Shown: positions 1 to 10,912, counted from the first letter of the stretch. The stretch: DNA of 64,000 bases from Distichodus sexfasciatus (GCA_032718565.1 JAVGVS010000097.1:378227-442226); one strand, 5' to 3'. Translations and numbers: made by a program. Notes: generated from the sequence alone by a model not told the origin.

Positions 1-36
1 TTGCGACAAGCGACTGGTTTTGCCGTGGAGAGGCAC
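1..36 (+). repeat. MITE-A copy 1, right end only
   Basis: It matches the right terminus of the MITE-A family (TTGCGACAAGCGACTGGTTT then a GGAG..CAC end) and is followed by AAAT. The rest lies outside the window. Confidence 0.75.
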
Positions 37-60
37 AAATTAGGTACAAATTTCCATTTT

Positions 61-120
61 GGGGAAGTCAGCAGTGTAATTGTCAGGAAGTTCGCCCTGT
101 GATTGAAAGCTTGCGGTTTA
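61..120 (+). repeat. SINE-B head fragment
   Basis: It resembles the first 60 bases of SINE-B, including the A-box-like AGTGTAATTGTCAGG, but is diverged and breaks off before the B box. Confidence 0.45.
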
Positions 121-262
121 AGGCCGCATGCTTCTGGACCAAGAGGTTGTGGGTTCGAATCCTACCTCCAGTGCTACTATTATTGGAACCTTGAACCAAG
201 CTGCTTCTGGGGGACTCTCCCTGAAATTAGGAAATGAAAGTCACTCTGGTGAATGTATAAGA
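121..262 (+). repeat. S2 tRNA-like SINE, diverged
   Basis: A B box GGTTCGAATCC sits at 152-162, followed by the CTCCCTGAAATTAGGAAA block also seen in the S2 copy near 27,300. The tail is degraded. Confidence 0.6.
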
Positions 263-280
263 ACATGACGACTTACTGTG

Positions 281-1000
281 AGGGTGTATTCACACCAGGA
301 AAGTCTGTTGGTTCACTTGCTTTGGTCTGGACCAAATAAACGGTTTATTTTTTTCACACTGTAGGCCTTGCAAGTGGACCAGAATTTGTAAAGAAAACCA
401 TGTGTGCTAAGATCGTTCAACCATTGGACAGAAACGTGTGGTAAAGCAGGAAGCCCAAAGTGGACGTACACAATCATGGAGATTTTGCGTGCTGTTCTCC
501 TTGTCCTTATGGTTTATACGGTTACATACGTTTGCAGAAATGATTGAGTGTCATCAGCGTTTGATGCAACGTCAGTTTAACAACATGATGCTAGTAATTT
601 AGCAACGGTGAAGACGTGCTGCCAGACGGCTGTGTCTCCTCGGAGCTCCACGTTAACCCACGGCTCATTTCTAGCACTGGCTGTACACGTCTGTGTGTGT
701 CGTGTAGTTATCCAAACAATCATTTCCTGTACTGCACGACAACGGCGGGAGCTCGTTAAATCCAAAAAGGTACGCTTTCTGCAACTGGGTCGGATCGAGG
801 TCGGGCTGATTTCACACCTTAAACCAACCGTACCAGAGTTAGTTTGGAACCGAACCGAGACCACCTCTTTAGCTGGGGGTCAGTACGCTTGTTTGGTCCG
901 CACCTGAGTTTGGGTGCTGCCCAAAAGGTCCGAACCAAGAGAGGAAACCAACTTGGGTTAGTTTTATGCGAACTAAACAAGGCAGGTGTGAATACACCCT
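281..1000. mobile_element. Non-autonomous DNA transposon with 16-bp TIRs
   Basis: AGGGTGTATTCACACC at 281-296 is perfectly inverted at 985-1000. Subterminal TTGGTC/GGACCAAA motifs occur at both ends. No clear target duplication; no transposase. The right flank TAGTAACGGTTAGGGAG looks like a SINE-B head, so it may have landed in a SINE. Confidence 0.75.
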
Positions 1001-1110
1001 TAGTAACGGTTAGGGAGATCACAAGGTTGCTGGTTCAAATCGTAGACCGGTAAAAGTACCACTAAGGTACACAAGTTACCGTCCCCGACCACCGCTCCCC
1101 TCACACCTTG
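1001..1110 (+). repeat. SINE-B, partial
   Basis: It holds an A-box-like AGTAACGGTTAGGGAG, a B-box-like GGTTCAAATCG, then the GTACC/GTCCCC body. The tail is missing. Confidence 0.65.
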
Positions 1111-1137
1111 TGCTGATCGAGCACCGTACGTAACTAG

Positions 1138-1894
1138 TAGTGTTAATTTTGTCGCCCATTTTTAAATTTAGTCTTAGTCTTAGTCTTGTGTCAAAGTTCC
1201 TCATTAGTCTTAGTCATATTTAGTCATTCACATGTCAGTTTTTGTTAGTCATGTTTTAGTCGACTAAGGGCTGGTTTCTTGCCCATGGATTAAGCCTAGT
1301 CTTGGACTAAGTTGTAGTACCAATGGAGATTTACCATTCAAACTAAAAGTTAGTCTAGGACTAGGTTTAATCCTCAACTGGGAAATTGGCCTTAAAAGTC
1401 TCAACATTTTAGTCTAGTTTTAGTCAAACGAAAACTCGTTATTTTAGTCAAGTTTTCGTTAAAACATTTTAGTCTTTTTCATTTTTTATTTCAGAGATGA
1501 TTTTTGTTGATCATTCCAGTTGAATTGTGTTCCACGCCGCTAAAATATTGATTAAATGTAATAATAACCTCTGGCGCAAGCAGTTGCATGTAGTTTTGCG
1601 GCCGGAGGGGCGCAGGAACGCGACGTAGACGAACTGCTGGCACAAACACATGACGGGGGGGGGGGTCTGGTGGTCTCTTGTGTAGACGAAAACGAGGAGG
1701 CAGTTTTTGTTTGGTTTTTATTTCATGCAAAACATTTTAGTCTCGTTTTTATCCGTAAACAATAAGGCACATTAACACAGTCTTAGTATTTTTACAACAT
1801 TGGTGCAGTCTCGTCATCGTCCCGTCTTAGTCGTGGGAAAGAGGGTCGCTGACGAACACATTTCGTCTCGTCTCGTCTGACGAAATTAACACTA
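1138..1894. mobile_element. hAT-type non-autonomous element with perfect 8-bp TSD
   Basis: The ends TAGTGTTAATTT / AAATTAACACTA are exact inverses and fit the hAT TAGNG rule. GTAACTAG flanks both sides (1,130-1,137 and 1,895-1,902). The interior is rich in repeated TTTTAGTC / GTCTCGT words, has a G13 run near 1,651-1,663, and carries a nested MITE at 1,268-1,392. No coding capacity. Confidence 0.85.
1268..1392. mobile_element. Harb-K palindromic MITE nested in the hAT
   Basis: 125 bp with ends GGGCTGGTTTC / GGAAATTGGCCT, internal inverted TTAAGCCTAGTC / GACTAGGTTTAA, and TAA on both sides. A second copy is at 42,877. The 3-bp TWA duplication suggests PIF/Harbinger. Confidence 0.7.
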
Positions 1895-1902
1895 GTAACT
1901 AG

Positions 1903-2744
1903 CATTTATTATTATATATTATATATTATTTCCAGTACATTAGAAAAGCACAATCGAATCCCATACTTAAGTGCTGACAACATTTTTTATTTGGAGCCAA
2001 TAAATAACGCATAATAAAAACCCAAGTCATAACGCCTCTATGCATAATTTATCGGAACGTTAAGCGAGGGGCTCAGGACTGCGGAAAATCGCGCCGGACT
2101 GAGGGTCACTGCGGCTCCACCCCACGCGCTTCCTAGACAGGGACGGTGGAGTCGGTGCATTAAAATGGAGGCGGCGCGGAGAAATTGATATGCGGCAGCC
2201 GTATCTTAGGCGGAGGCGGGCGGAGAGGTGCGTTCCTCCGCTGTGCGCAGATAAGTGCCACCTTGCAGCGGATGGGACCTTGCCAGCAGCGTACACCTGT
2301 CAAATATGATTAGGCCGGATGTCCTCCAGCTTCCAGTGCGGCTATCGTTACCAACACGGCCGCCGCTATTCTTTTGCTCGTCACGCTACGATGCGTTCCT
2401 GAATCTGGGCCCAGGCTTACTGAGTCATGCTCCCATTTACTGCACAATATGCCTTAGTCACGCTACACACTGTAGCACACTGCACATACACACGCATGCA
2501 CGCTAGTTACGCCGTATAATACCATCCTCCTCGTCGCTCACACTCTTTTGTCTGATGCCCTACATAGCACTTCACTGGCACATGAGGGTGTAATGAAATC
2601 CGGATTTCACAATACATATTTTTAGACCGCGGTGCGCTTAATTAATGACCCAAAAAATGTTGTGTCTTTTTAAACCTCGTTATGGAAAGAGGAAAATGGC
2701 TTTAAATATTATATTCTCTTTATATAGCTGAACATCAAATTCCC
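1903..2744. other. No gene seen; GC-rich island at 2,062-2,330
   Basis: AT-rich ends surround a CpG-rich block with GGCGGAGGCGGGCGGAG. There is no splice-bounded ORF and no repeat that I recognise. It may be a regulatory island or an old repeat. Confidence 0.3.
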
Positions 2745-3785
2745 ATTGTACATCGTTCGTAGCGTAACACTTACGGCGCTGGCCCCTTGATCAGAAGGTC
2801 GCCGGTTCAATTTCCCGATTGGTAAAGGTACCACTGAGGTACTCATGAGCAAGGTACCGTCCCCAAAGACTGCCAAAAACTGCCACTGCTCCTTCATGAT
2901 AGAGTCAAATCCGTTTGGGGACGGTTGGTAGTGTAATAGTTAGGGAGTTGGCCTTGTGATTGGAAGGCCGCCGGTTCAAATCCCAGGATTGATAAATTAC
3001 CAGTGAGGTACTCATGGTACTCAAGGTACTGTCCCCAAGCACTGCCAAAAGCTACCATTATTCCTTCATGGATGGGTCCAATTTGTTTTTAGGTAATGGG
3101 TAGTGTAACGGTTTAGGAGCTCGTCCTGTGATCAAAAGGTTGCAGTTCAAGTCCACGATTGGTAAAGGTACCACTGAGGTACTCATGAGCAACGTACCGT
3201 CCCCAGAGACTGCCAAAAACTGCCACTGCTCCTTCATGATAGAGTCAAATCCGTTTGGGGACGGTTGGTAGTGTAATAGTTAGGGAGTCGGCCTTGTGAT
3301 CTGAAGGCCGCCGGTTCGAATCCCAGGATTGGTAAATTACCACTGAGGTACTCATGGTACTCAAGGTACTGTCTCCAAGCACTGCCAAAAGCTAACACTA
3401 TTCCTTCATGGATGGGTCAAATTCGTTGTTTTGAGGTAATGGGTAGTGTAACGGTTTAGGAGCTCGTCCTGTGATCAAAAGGCTGCAGTTCAAGTCCCTG
3501 ATTGGTAAAGGTACCACTGAGGTACTCATGAGCAAGGTACCGTCCCCAAAGACTGCCAAAAGCTTCCCACTGCTCCTTAACAGATGGATCAAATCCGTTT
3601 AGGGGCAGCTGATAGCGTAACGGTTAGGGAGTTCGTCCCATGGTCGAAAGGTCGCTGGCTCGAAAGAGTCAAATCTGTTTGGGGGCGGTTGGTAGTGTAA
3701 TAGTTAGGGAGTCGGCCTTGTGATCGGAAGGTCGCCGGTTCATCATAAGGTTGCAGTTTAAGTCCACGATTGGTAAAGGTACCAC
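2745..3785 (+). repeat. SINE-B-derived tandem array with ~340-bp higher-order unit
   Basis: Two ~170-bp monomers alternate. Type 1 has GGCCGCCGGTTCGAATCCC and ends GCTAACACTATTCCTTC. Type 2 has CTCGTCCTGTGATCAAAAGG and ends CTGCTCCTTCATGATAGAG. Type-1/type-2 dimers recur at a 340-343-bp spacing (CCTTCATGAT at 2,891 and 3,231; AGGTAATGGG at 3,091 and 3,434). Each monomer keeps A- and B-box-like sequences. The right edge (3,600-3,780) is a mosaic of truncated heads joined near the B box. Confidence 0.8.
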
Positions 3786-3940
3786 TGAGGTAATCATGGT
3801 ACTCAAGGTACCGTCCCCAAGCACTGCTCCCCGGGCGCTGCCCTTGTTAGCTTCCCACTGCTCTTTCAGGGATGGGCCAAATGCAGAGGTCACATTTGGT
3901 TGTGGTGCTGTGGTGTGTTCACAATGAAAATATGAAAACA
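3770..3940 (+). repeat. SINE-B body and tail closing the array
   Basis: It continues from the array with GGTAAAGGTACCACTGAGG, CCGTCCCCAAGCACTGCTCC, the CAAATGCAGAGGTCACATTT block and GTGTTCACAATGA. It is the only unit in the array with the full 3' part. Confidence 0.75.
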
Positions 3941-5008
3941 TAATGTACTCGAGCAGAAGACTCATATATTTTTATCCTAAATCAGTCCGTCCAGGATTTC
4001 GGGCCTTTTTTGAAAGTATTGTGGGCTGAAATGCCTGATATTGTGGCAGCTTTTCTAAAAAATTGCGATGACGCAGTGTTTTTAGGCGTTTTGTTGCAAT
4101 AAAGTTGCAGGAGCAATTCAAAGTTGCGGAAAGTTGTGCGATTCTGTCCTCCTTTATAACAATTAAATGGAGGGAACAAAACTATTATTTAAATTAACCC
4201 TTAATCATTTAGTTATTTTTAACAATTTTAAGGTAAACGTGAGGCGTTTTTATCACGTTTTCTGCGTCTTCTAAACGTAACAAGGAGGTGAGTTCGCTGA
4301 CGTATGGCTCAACGTTTGGCAGGAAACCACAATGTTTGGTCATGGTAATCGCGACATTGAGTCTTGTATTTACAAAACACATTTTTACACAAAGATTATT
4401 GCTGAACGACACAAATTCCCACCACGTGGTTGAGGAATTTTAACATATGACAACAAGCATGAGCTCGACTAAAATAAGATAGACTCTGACCCATGTTCCA
4501 GGTGGTCTTTCTCTCCAACGGTCATCTCCCACGAGAGAACAGGAGTGTGGGATCGTGAATGAACGTGTGAGTGGACGAGGCTTTCAGAAGATGACAAAGC
4601 TTCCTCACAGGCACCAGAGGAGTAGTAAACACGCTGAGAGATCAGACCTTTCACTAACAATGATTCAGCGTGGACATAAAAGGCCAGTTTTAACCGAAGA
4701 AGGACACAGAGGCCGCGCTGCGTGTTGTGTAACACTGCAGCTGTTGACTCAGCACGGTAAAACGTACGGGAAAAATTAGGTACATTTATGCAAACTGACT
4801 CTTTTTTTCCAGGAGTTTGCAGAAGCAGGACGGAAAGCGAGGCTAAATCATCATTGCAAATGCATCACAACGGTGTGTGTGTGTGTGTGTCACTACTATT
4901 ACGTAATCAAGGTATGAATTAATTCAGTGAACTGGCAAAGCCTTGAGAGAGCTCAAAAAATCTCTCTCCTCTGCGACTGATGCACTGCCATAAAAAGATA
5001 CTCATGAC
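3941..5008. other. No gene seen
   Basis: 3,985-4,170 resembles a diverged dispersed repeat (TTTTTGAAAGTATTGTGGGC...). The remainder is unassigned. Short frames lack splice context. A (GT)9 tract lies at 4,872-4,890. Confidence 0.3.
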
Positions 5009-5772
5009 TAGGGGTGGGAATCAAAAAACGGCTCCGACTCAGAACGACTCCCTAAGTTTTGCGTCGCGCTACATTACGTCACACTCTCTGCGACTTTACC
5101 TTCGACCACGAGGAATCATGACACATAAATGATATTTTTCACGATGTAAACACACACGCTGCGGTTGTTAGCGCACGACTCTCACAGGGAAGTCCAACAT
5201 TCACTAAAACCGTCCAGTTCAGTTAAATCTTCCCGTTTATTACAGACAAAACGTAAATATTTTAGCTGATAAATAACAACAACCAGCGTTCTACTCACAG
5301 TACAAACATTTACTTGATATTTATTTATTCCCGACGCACGTCCACAGCGCTATTGTGCCGCGGCTCTCATATGGAACGCCCTCATGACAAAAATGTACAT
5401 CTCTCCCAGAAATGAGTCAAAAATGAGTCCAAAGATCTCCAAAGATTTCCCATTCTATAATGTTAGAGAGTAAAAAACAAATTTAGAAAAATGCATGATT
5501 TGGCATTAAATAATTTTATTCTATATCCAGATGGATTCCAAACGGGTAAAGAAGTGTTTCCACCTGCACTTACCTTATTGTTCTTCATAAACTAAACCAT
5601 AGAATGTCTCTGCAGAATAAAATTTTTGGGAAAAATAAAATGGTTGCTTTTGGTGTAGAACTACTTTTTTCACACTCAGGAATCGATAAGAGAATCGATA
5701 AGGAATTGGATTGAAAGGCAGAATCGACAATGGCACTGATATTGATCAAATCTTATCAATTCCCACCCCCGC
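5009..5772. mobile_element. hAT-D non-autonomous element
   Basis: The ends TAGGGGTGGGAAT / ATTCCCACCCCCGC are inverted. Inner AATCGATAAGGAATTGG and AGTAGAACGC-type (reverse) blocks recur in other D/E copies. No clean target duplication is left. Confidence 0.75.
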
Positions 5773-5901
5773 AGGCAAGCTGCTGTTGATGAACTAACAC
5801 AGAGTTTAGGATAAATCAGTTTAAACAAACACCTTCTGATCCCTCGTTCCATTTCATCTCCAGCAGTGTTTCTGTTCATCTTCCTAAAACTAAATATCTT
5901 G

Positions 5902-5968
5902 CATCATCATCATCTCTCTCTCTCTCTCTCTCTCTCCTGCTCTCACACACACACACACACACACACAG
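5902..5968. repeat. Compound microsatellite (CAT)n(CT)n..(CA)n
   Basis: CATCATCATCAT runs into a CT tract to 5,936 and a CA tract to about 5,966. Confidence 0.95.
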
Positions 5969-5972
5969 ACAT

Positions 5973-6845
5973 TTGCCCTTTTCTGCTTTTCTTGGGACGA
6001 CTGCCCGGTATCGACCTGGTAATAAACTATCATGCTTGACGTCATAAAGTATACTTGAGGTAAATAACATTTGTGATCTACCCGTCCTCAGTCCTTAGAC
6101 GTCCCAACCTGGATGCTTTAACATCACAACGGAATACTAATGCCTACTGCACTACAGAACTACAGTATATCACACACCCACCTCACAACGCCGGTCTATT
6201 ACACAACACATTGCACAATGCACTTCAACAGAGACATACTGTATATCACTTTTTAAAAATGTACACGGTATAAGAACTTGCTGTTAGTGTTTTTGGAATA
6301 TTTCTAGTTCTGCACGCTTTACATTTACTTTATTTTAACGGCTTGAGCCCGATCGCCCCCAGTACCGAGGGCAGAACGGGAAGGCTTTAAATAGACGGTA
6401 AACATAAACAAAAACAAACGTATGCATGCGGCACATCAACATCACCGATAGAATCTCGTGTAAAAATCTCAAACAACAAATTCCACCCAAACATAACACA
6501 ATTCCAACACCAAATAAACAAAACACGTGGAAGAAACACGGCTGTAGAATCTATCACATGAAAGCCCAGACTCCGCAGATTACGCAGATAATATTGTCAG
6601 AATTTTTTTTTGGGCGAACATGATTTGTCTTTCATGTTCTGCTGTGTTGTATCTTCCTTTATTCTGACCCAGTAACATGTTGCTGATTCCACAGTAATCC
6701 CACAAGTGTTACCTTTATAATGATACCAAAAGCATAAAAATAGACATTGTGGTTGCTGAGATTTACACTTTTTTTTTATATGATCTTTTTTAGAGCAAAA
6801 ATCTGTAAAACAGTCTCAGGGCTTAACACGTTAATATATTGTAAC
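5973..6845. other. No gene seen
   Basis: AT-rich sequence with no repeat family recognised and no convincing exon. Confidence 0.3.
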
Positions 6846-7091
6846 AGTGAAAGTGAGTGATTATTTGTCATTGTGAACATATCACAGCACACAGTGCACC
6901 ACAACAAAATGTGACCTCTGCATTTGACCCATCCATGAAGGAGCAGTGGTTAGCAGCACCCGGGGAGCAGTGGTTGGGGACGGTACCTTGCTCGTGAGTA
7001 CCTCAGTGGTACCTTTGCCGGTCTGGAATTTGAACCAGCGACCTTCCGATCACGGGGCAAATGCCCTAACCGTTAGGCTACCAACTGGGAC
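6846..7091 (-). repeat. SINE-B, full length
   Basis: Minus orientation: the head at the right has A box (reverse of CCCTAACCGTTAGGCTACCA) and B box (reverse of TTTGAACC). The tail at the left reads AGTGAAAGTGAGTGATTATT. Confidence 0.9.
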
Positions 7092-7389
7092 TAATGACTC
7101 TTGTCTTTTTCTTGTCATTTATCATTGCATCATCCATTATTCCTGCCAACACGTCCTCTGAAATACCACATTCCTTTCAACTCGTAAGTATTCTAGCAAT
7201 TTACCAGGACTGAGGTGTGTGCGCACAGCGCTCCAGCACCAAACCTAATTACATTCCCAGAAAGGCTGTTTTCAGTTTCAGATCCGTGTGTTGTGTTCTA
7301 TCAGCACAACTCAAAAAGGTGTGCCAACAACATTCTTATCCCGCGCTCCTTGCATGATGTTATACACAATTGCTCCCGCTTGTTTACAA

Positions 7390-7443
7390 CAACATTCATA
7401 TTTTACAGCACCGAGCAGACGTTCTTATCCAGAGCAACTTCCA
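7390..7443 (-). repeat. S2/LINE-type 3' tail fragment
   Basis: Reverse complement of the tail ..CTGGATAAGAGCG..GCTAAATGC.. seen intact at 27,300-27,356. Confidence 0.55.
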
Positions 7444-7444
7444 A

Positions 7445-7834
7445 TTTGACCGCTCTACTTCAATATTTACGGTAAATCCACTGGTTGACTAGCGTGAAGA
7501 TATTTCTCCGGAATCCATCTTCGTCTCCCGAGTTCAGTTAACCTAACGCAGGTAGGCTATCCGTGTGGCTGTGAATGCAGCGTAGGCTACCGTAAATGCA
7601 AACGTAGCCGCGACCGCACCAAGCGTCTGTGAGTGCTACGGCGATAGTCAACTTCAAAGGTAGATTTCTCCGTTTCTCACTTGGCGTGACAGGAGAAACC
7701 CGACTCCTTTGAATGTTGATATCTCAGTCATATGTCGTCCCATTCATTCGAAACAGGTATTGTTTTGAAGGTTGATTTATGCCCTTTCATGAAAACATAA
7801 TAACTCAATTTTGAAAATTTCCGACAAGCGGTTT
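7445..7834 (-). repeat. MITE-A copy 2, truncated at both ends
   Basis: It shares the inner MITE-A blocks in reverse: GACCGCTCTACTTCAATATT, AGTTAACCTAACGCAGGTAG and GGCGTGACAGGAGAAACCCG. It stops inside the terminal repeat. Confidence 0.9.
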
Positions 7835-7924
7835 TGAATCAATTAAACAAAGCTTCCATTCTAGAAAAATTGCCTCGACCATTTTTTGTAATAGAATTAT
7901 TCAAGTTATTGGAACAATCGTTTC

Positions 7925-8090
7925 AGCTCTACTTTACCGCAGTGCCACTTCCCATGCATAACAAATTGAGCGTGCACGCATTTACAGATCGGCTCCATAC
8001 GACGGCCCAATGCCACCGATACCCGATCCAGCCGCTTGAGCCGTTATCGGACCACATATCGGATCGGTTACATCTCTCATTTATACGTTG
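7925..8090 (-). repeat. hAT-C fragment
   Basis: Reverse of the C left end: ATCGGACC..ATATCGGATCGGT, with the TTTACCGCAGTGCCACTTCC block. It faces the C copy at 8,611. Confidence 0.6.
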
Positions 8091-8610
8091 TTACTCCCCA
8101 TCTCTGTCTAGGAGGGAGACTGAGGTACAGCTCATGACAAAACATCACCAAACCAGTCCTCTACTCTTATAAAGACGCAGAGGACGGCGATCCATCTCTG
8201 CCTGACCGTATAATTCCATTATGTACTGTCTGCTCGAACCCTTAAACACACAGGGTGAAAGGAGAATGGAATGGGATAACGGGAAAGAAAGACGTGACCT
8301 TCAGTTTTTATCAGGACAATCAGTAATAATTAATTGAGCCAAGAAACAGTTTAACACTCTGGAATTTCTCTGTCTCGCTTTCTGACAGGTTTTGATAAGG
8401 GATGTAATGACTCGGGAGGAATATGTATGACAGTATTTTAGTCGGAGGAGAAGGACGAGGAGGAGGAGGAGGAAGAACAGAACGCCCTTGACGATGGATG
8501 GGAAAATGATGACCTAAATAAAGGAGTGTTAAGAAAACGTTGAGTGATAATATTTTGAATTCATACAAAACACTGCACATAAATAGATACATGGACACTG
8601 CACTCAGAGG
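8091..8610. other. No gene seen; purine-rich tract
   Basis: A GGAGGA-type purine run at about 8,444-8,476. Otherwise unassigned. Confidence 0.3.
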
Positions 8611-9062
8611 TAGCGATGCACCGATCCGACTCGTGGATCAGATATCGGTCCGATGAGTCAAAAAGCTGGAGCGGGTATCGGTGGCATTGGGCCGATTTAC
8701 GAAGCCGGTTTGTTTAATTAAGTTGTAGGTTTTTCTATGTTCATTATGCAGGGGAAGTGTTACTGCGGTAAAGCTGGTTTATTGTTCGGCATTCACTCTA
8801 ATTCGCACATATTGATATGACAATGAACAAAAAGCAGCAACGCAACACATTACAACCCCAAAAGCCCTTGCTCACAATCTCTGTGGTCCTGATGGTATTA
8901 GCGTCGCAGGATTAGGGACCATCACAAAATGACAGAACTGTGTTTAAACGAACAATTTTAGAGATGTTATTTGAATAATAAATATTTTAGCATTTAATTT
9001 TAGTAATTATTACACTGTTTTAGCTAGGAAAACTGTATTTAACTCACGTATCTTTTTAAGGA
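8611..9062 (+). mobile_element. hAT-C relic
   Basis: It starts TAGCGATGCACCGATCCGAC. Inner blocks ACTGCGGTAAAGCTGGTTTA, ACATATTGATATGACAATGA and CGCAGGATTAGGGA are shared with C copies at 11,827, 51,173 and 60,589. The right end is lost. Confidence 0.75.
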
Positions 9063-9065
9063 GCT

Positions 9066-9091
9066 ATATGTGACTCTGGAGGGTCACATAT
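9066..9091. repeat. 18-bp MITE-A remnant between ATAT duplications
   Basis: ATAT, then GTGACTCTGGAGGGTCAC (9,070-9,087), then ATAT. It is exactly the two outermost ends of MITE-A fused together, with its 4-bp duplication kept. Confidence 0.75.
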
Positions 9092-9526
9092 AAAGGTTTA
9101 TTATGAGAGCAGTAGCTCAGTATTTAGGCATCAGATCCTTCCATCCCCGTATCCAACACCCACAGCCAGGGATGTGACCCTTTTTCCACGCATGGCTGAA
9201 GCGTAGTACAGACACACGGTGGTCTACATGCTCTGCAGATTTCAGCTGTCCACAACTCTGACAGCTACTGGACCGGTTCTGTGGCTGCAGTCCCCAGGTG
9301 TGAGACAGACGTCCAGTCCCTCAAAAACCAACACTGCCATGTATTAAGTGCCAAGCTCTGTTTCCAGCTCAAACCGGGGAGAAACCTTCCTGAAAGCTGA
9401 CAGCGAGAGCCTTAGGAGCTGCACACAAAGGCTTCTGTCAAACTGGAACGGGCGGAATTCTGACTTTATACCAGACCCAATAAAGAGCACAACGGCAGAA
9501 GGCAGAAACTGTGTTCAACTGTGCTT
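9092..9526. other. No gene seen
   Basis: Unassigned, moderately GC-rich sequence without a splice-bounded ORF. Confidence 0.3.
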
Positions 9527-9814
9527 TGGGGCAGTTGGTGGCGTAACGGTAGGGTGTCAGAAGGTTGCAGGTTCGAATCCAGGGCCGGTAAAGTTAGTCA
9601 GAAGGTTGCAGGTTCGAATCCAGGGCCAGTAAAGTTACCACTGAGGTACTCATGAGCAAGGTACCGTCCCCAAGCACTGCTCCCTGGGCGCTTGTTAGCT
9701 GCCCAGTGCTCCTTCACGGATGGGTCAAATGCAGAGGTCACATTTGGTTTTGGTGCACCATGTGCTGTGCTGTGGTGTGTTCACAATGACAAAATAATCG
9801 CTCACTTTCACTTA
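9527..9814 (+). repeat. SINE-B with 41-bp internal tandem duplication
   Basis: Full head to tail (CAGTTGGTGGCGTAACGGTA ... CACAATGACAAAATAATCGC). The B-box segment starting GTCAGAAGGTTGCAGG occurs twice, at 9,556 and 9,597. Confidence 0.9.
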
Positions 9815-9841
9815 AGAAGGCATTTGTTTGTAAAACCTGTT

Positions 9842-9948
9842 TTAGGGGCAACTGGTAGGGTAATGGTTAGGGAGTCGGCCCCGTCATCAAAAGTTCGCCA
9901 GTTCAAGTCTTGGACCAGTACAGCTACCACTGAGGTACCTGAGGTATT
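9842..9948 (+). repeat. SINE-B, 5' part
   Basis: GGGGCAACTGGTAGGGTAAT, B-box-like GTTCAAGTCTT, ending in the GGTACC block, where it abuts hAT-D sequence. Confidence 0.8.
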
Positions 9949-10188
9949 GTTCTCCATAAACTCAACCATAGAATGTCTCTGCATAATAACAACTCTGAAT
10001 ATGAATATTAATGTGTTGATGTTCACAATCTTGTGCAGACATCATTTTGGGGAAAATAAAATGGGTGCTTTTTTTCACACTCAAAAAACTTCCCAGGAAT
10101 CGATCCGAGAATTGATAGGGAATTGGATTGATAGACAGAATCGACAATGACACTGAAGTTGATCTAATCTTATCAACTCCCACCCCTA
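9949..10188. repeat. hAT-D right part
   Basis: CATAGAATGTCTCTGCA..., ..GAATCGACAATGACACTGAA.. and the terminal ACTCCCACCCCTA match the element at 5,009-5,772. Confidence 0.75.
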
Positions 10189-10189
10189 A

Positions 10190-10912
10190 TAAAGACATGG
10201 ATGATGAGCGAGTTTGGTGTGGAGGTGGAACTGACCGGCCTGCACCGGACCGGCGAGTCCTGACCTCAACACAATAGAACACCTTTGGGATAAATTAGGC
10301 CATCCACACGTACACGGGCATTTCTGAAAACAGAGGTTTTTCTATGCGCTTTGGCCTTTCGTCCACACGTAAACGGCGTTTTGGGTCAGTGAAAACGGAG
10401 GCTTTTGAAAACTCCGGCCAAAGTGCCGATTTTTGAAAGATTTTGAAAAACGGACCGTTTTGCGCCACTCATATGATGTGCACCGTGTCTACATTAAGTT
10501 TTCATCTACAATGCTGCCTTGGCATGCTTTTAACAGCGTATTTCGCAACTGCGTTTGGACGGAGATATTTTTGAAAACGTGCTCGTGTGGACGCGACTTA
10601 AAAAAAAAAAAAACGAAAATGGAAAATCTCTGTTTCAGAAATACCCGTGTGCATGTGGACATGGCCTTGGAGCACCAGACCTTCTCGTCCAACATCATCA
10701 TGAGGCTGCTGACCTCACAAACACTCTTCTGGAAGAATGGTGACCACTTCCCGTAAACACACTCCTAAACCTTGTGGACAGCCTTCCCAGAAGAGCGGAC
10801 GCTGTTAGGGTGGGGAAGGGTGGACCAACGCCATATGAAAGACTATGGGTTACGAATGGGATTTCATTAAAGTTTGTGTGTAAAGGCAGGTGTCCCAATA
10901 CCTTTGGCAATA
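10190..10912 (+). pseudogene. Tc1-like transposase C-terminal relic, split by a MITE
   Basis: 10,262-10,297 encodes DLNTIEHLWDKL, a typical Tc1/mariner motif. After the 369-bp Harb-G insert the frame resumes with ADLTNTLLEEW and SLPRRADAVRVGKGGPTPY. The end reads GGTGTCCCAATACCTTTGGC. There are several stops and frameshifts; the N-terminal part and left TIR are missing, so it is inactive. It is homologous to the element at 23,069-23,615. Confidence 0.8.
10298..10666. mobile_element. Harb-G MITE inserted in the Tc1 relic
   Basis: Ends GGCCATCCACACGTACACGG / ..TGTGGACATGGCC, flanked by TTA and TTG. It is a close relative of the copy at 25,199-25,582. Confidence 0.75.

Noticed and set aside
2745..3785. 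Regular repeats as a CRISPR array
   Set aside because: Units are ~170 bp, SINE-derived, without short repeats and unique spacers, in a vertebrate genome.
9692..10150. 152-codon plus ORF
   Set aside because: Spans a SINE-B tail, a second SINE-B fragment and the end of hAT-D.
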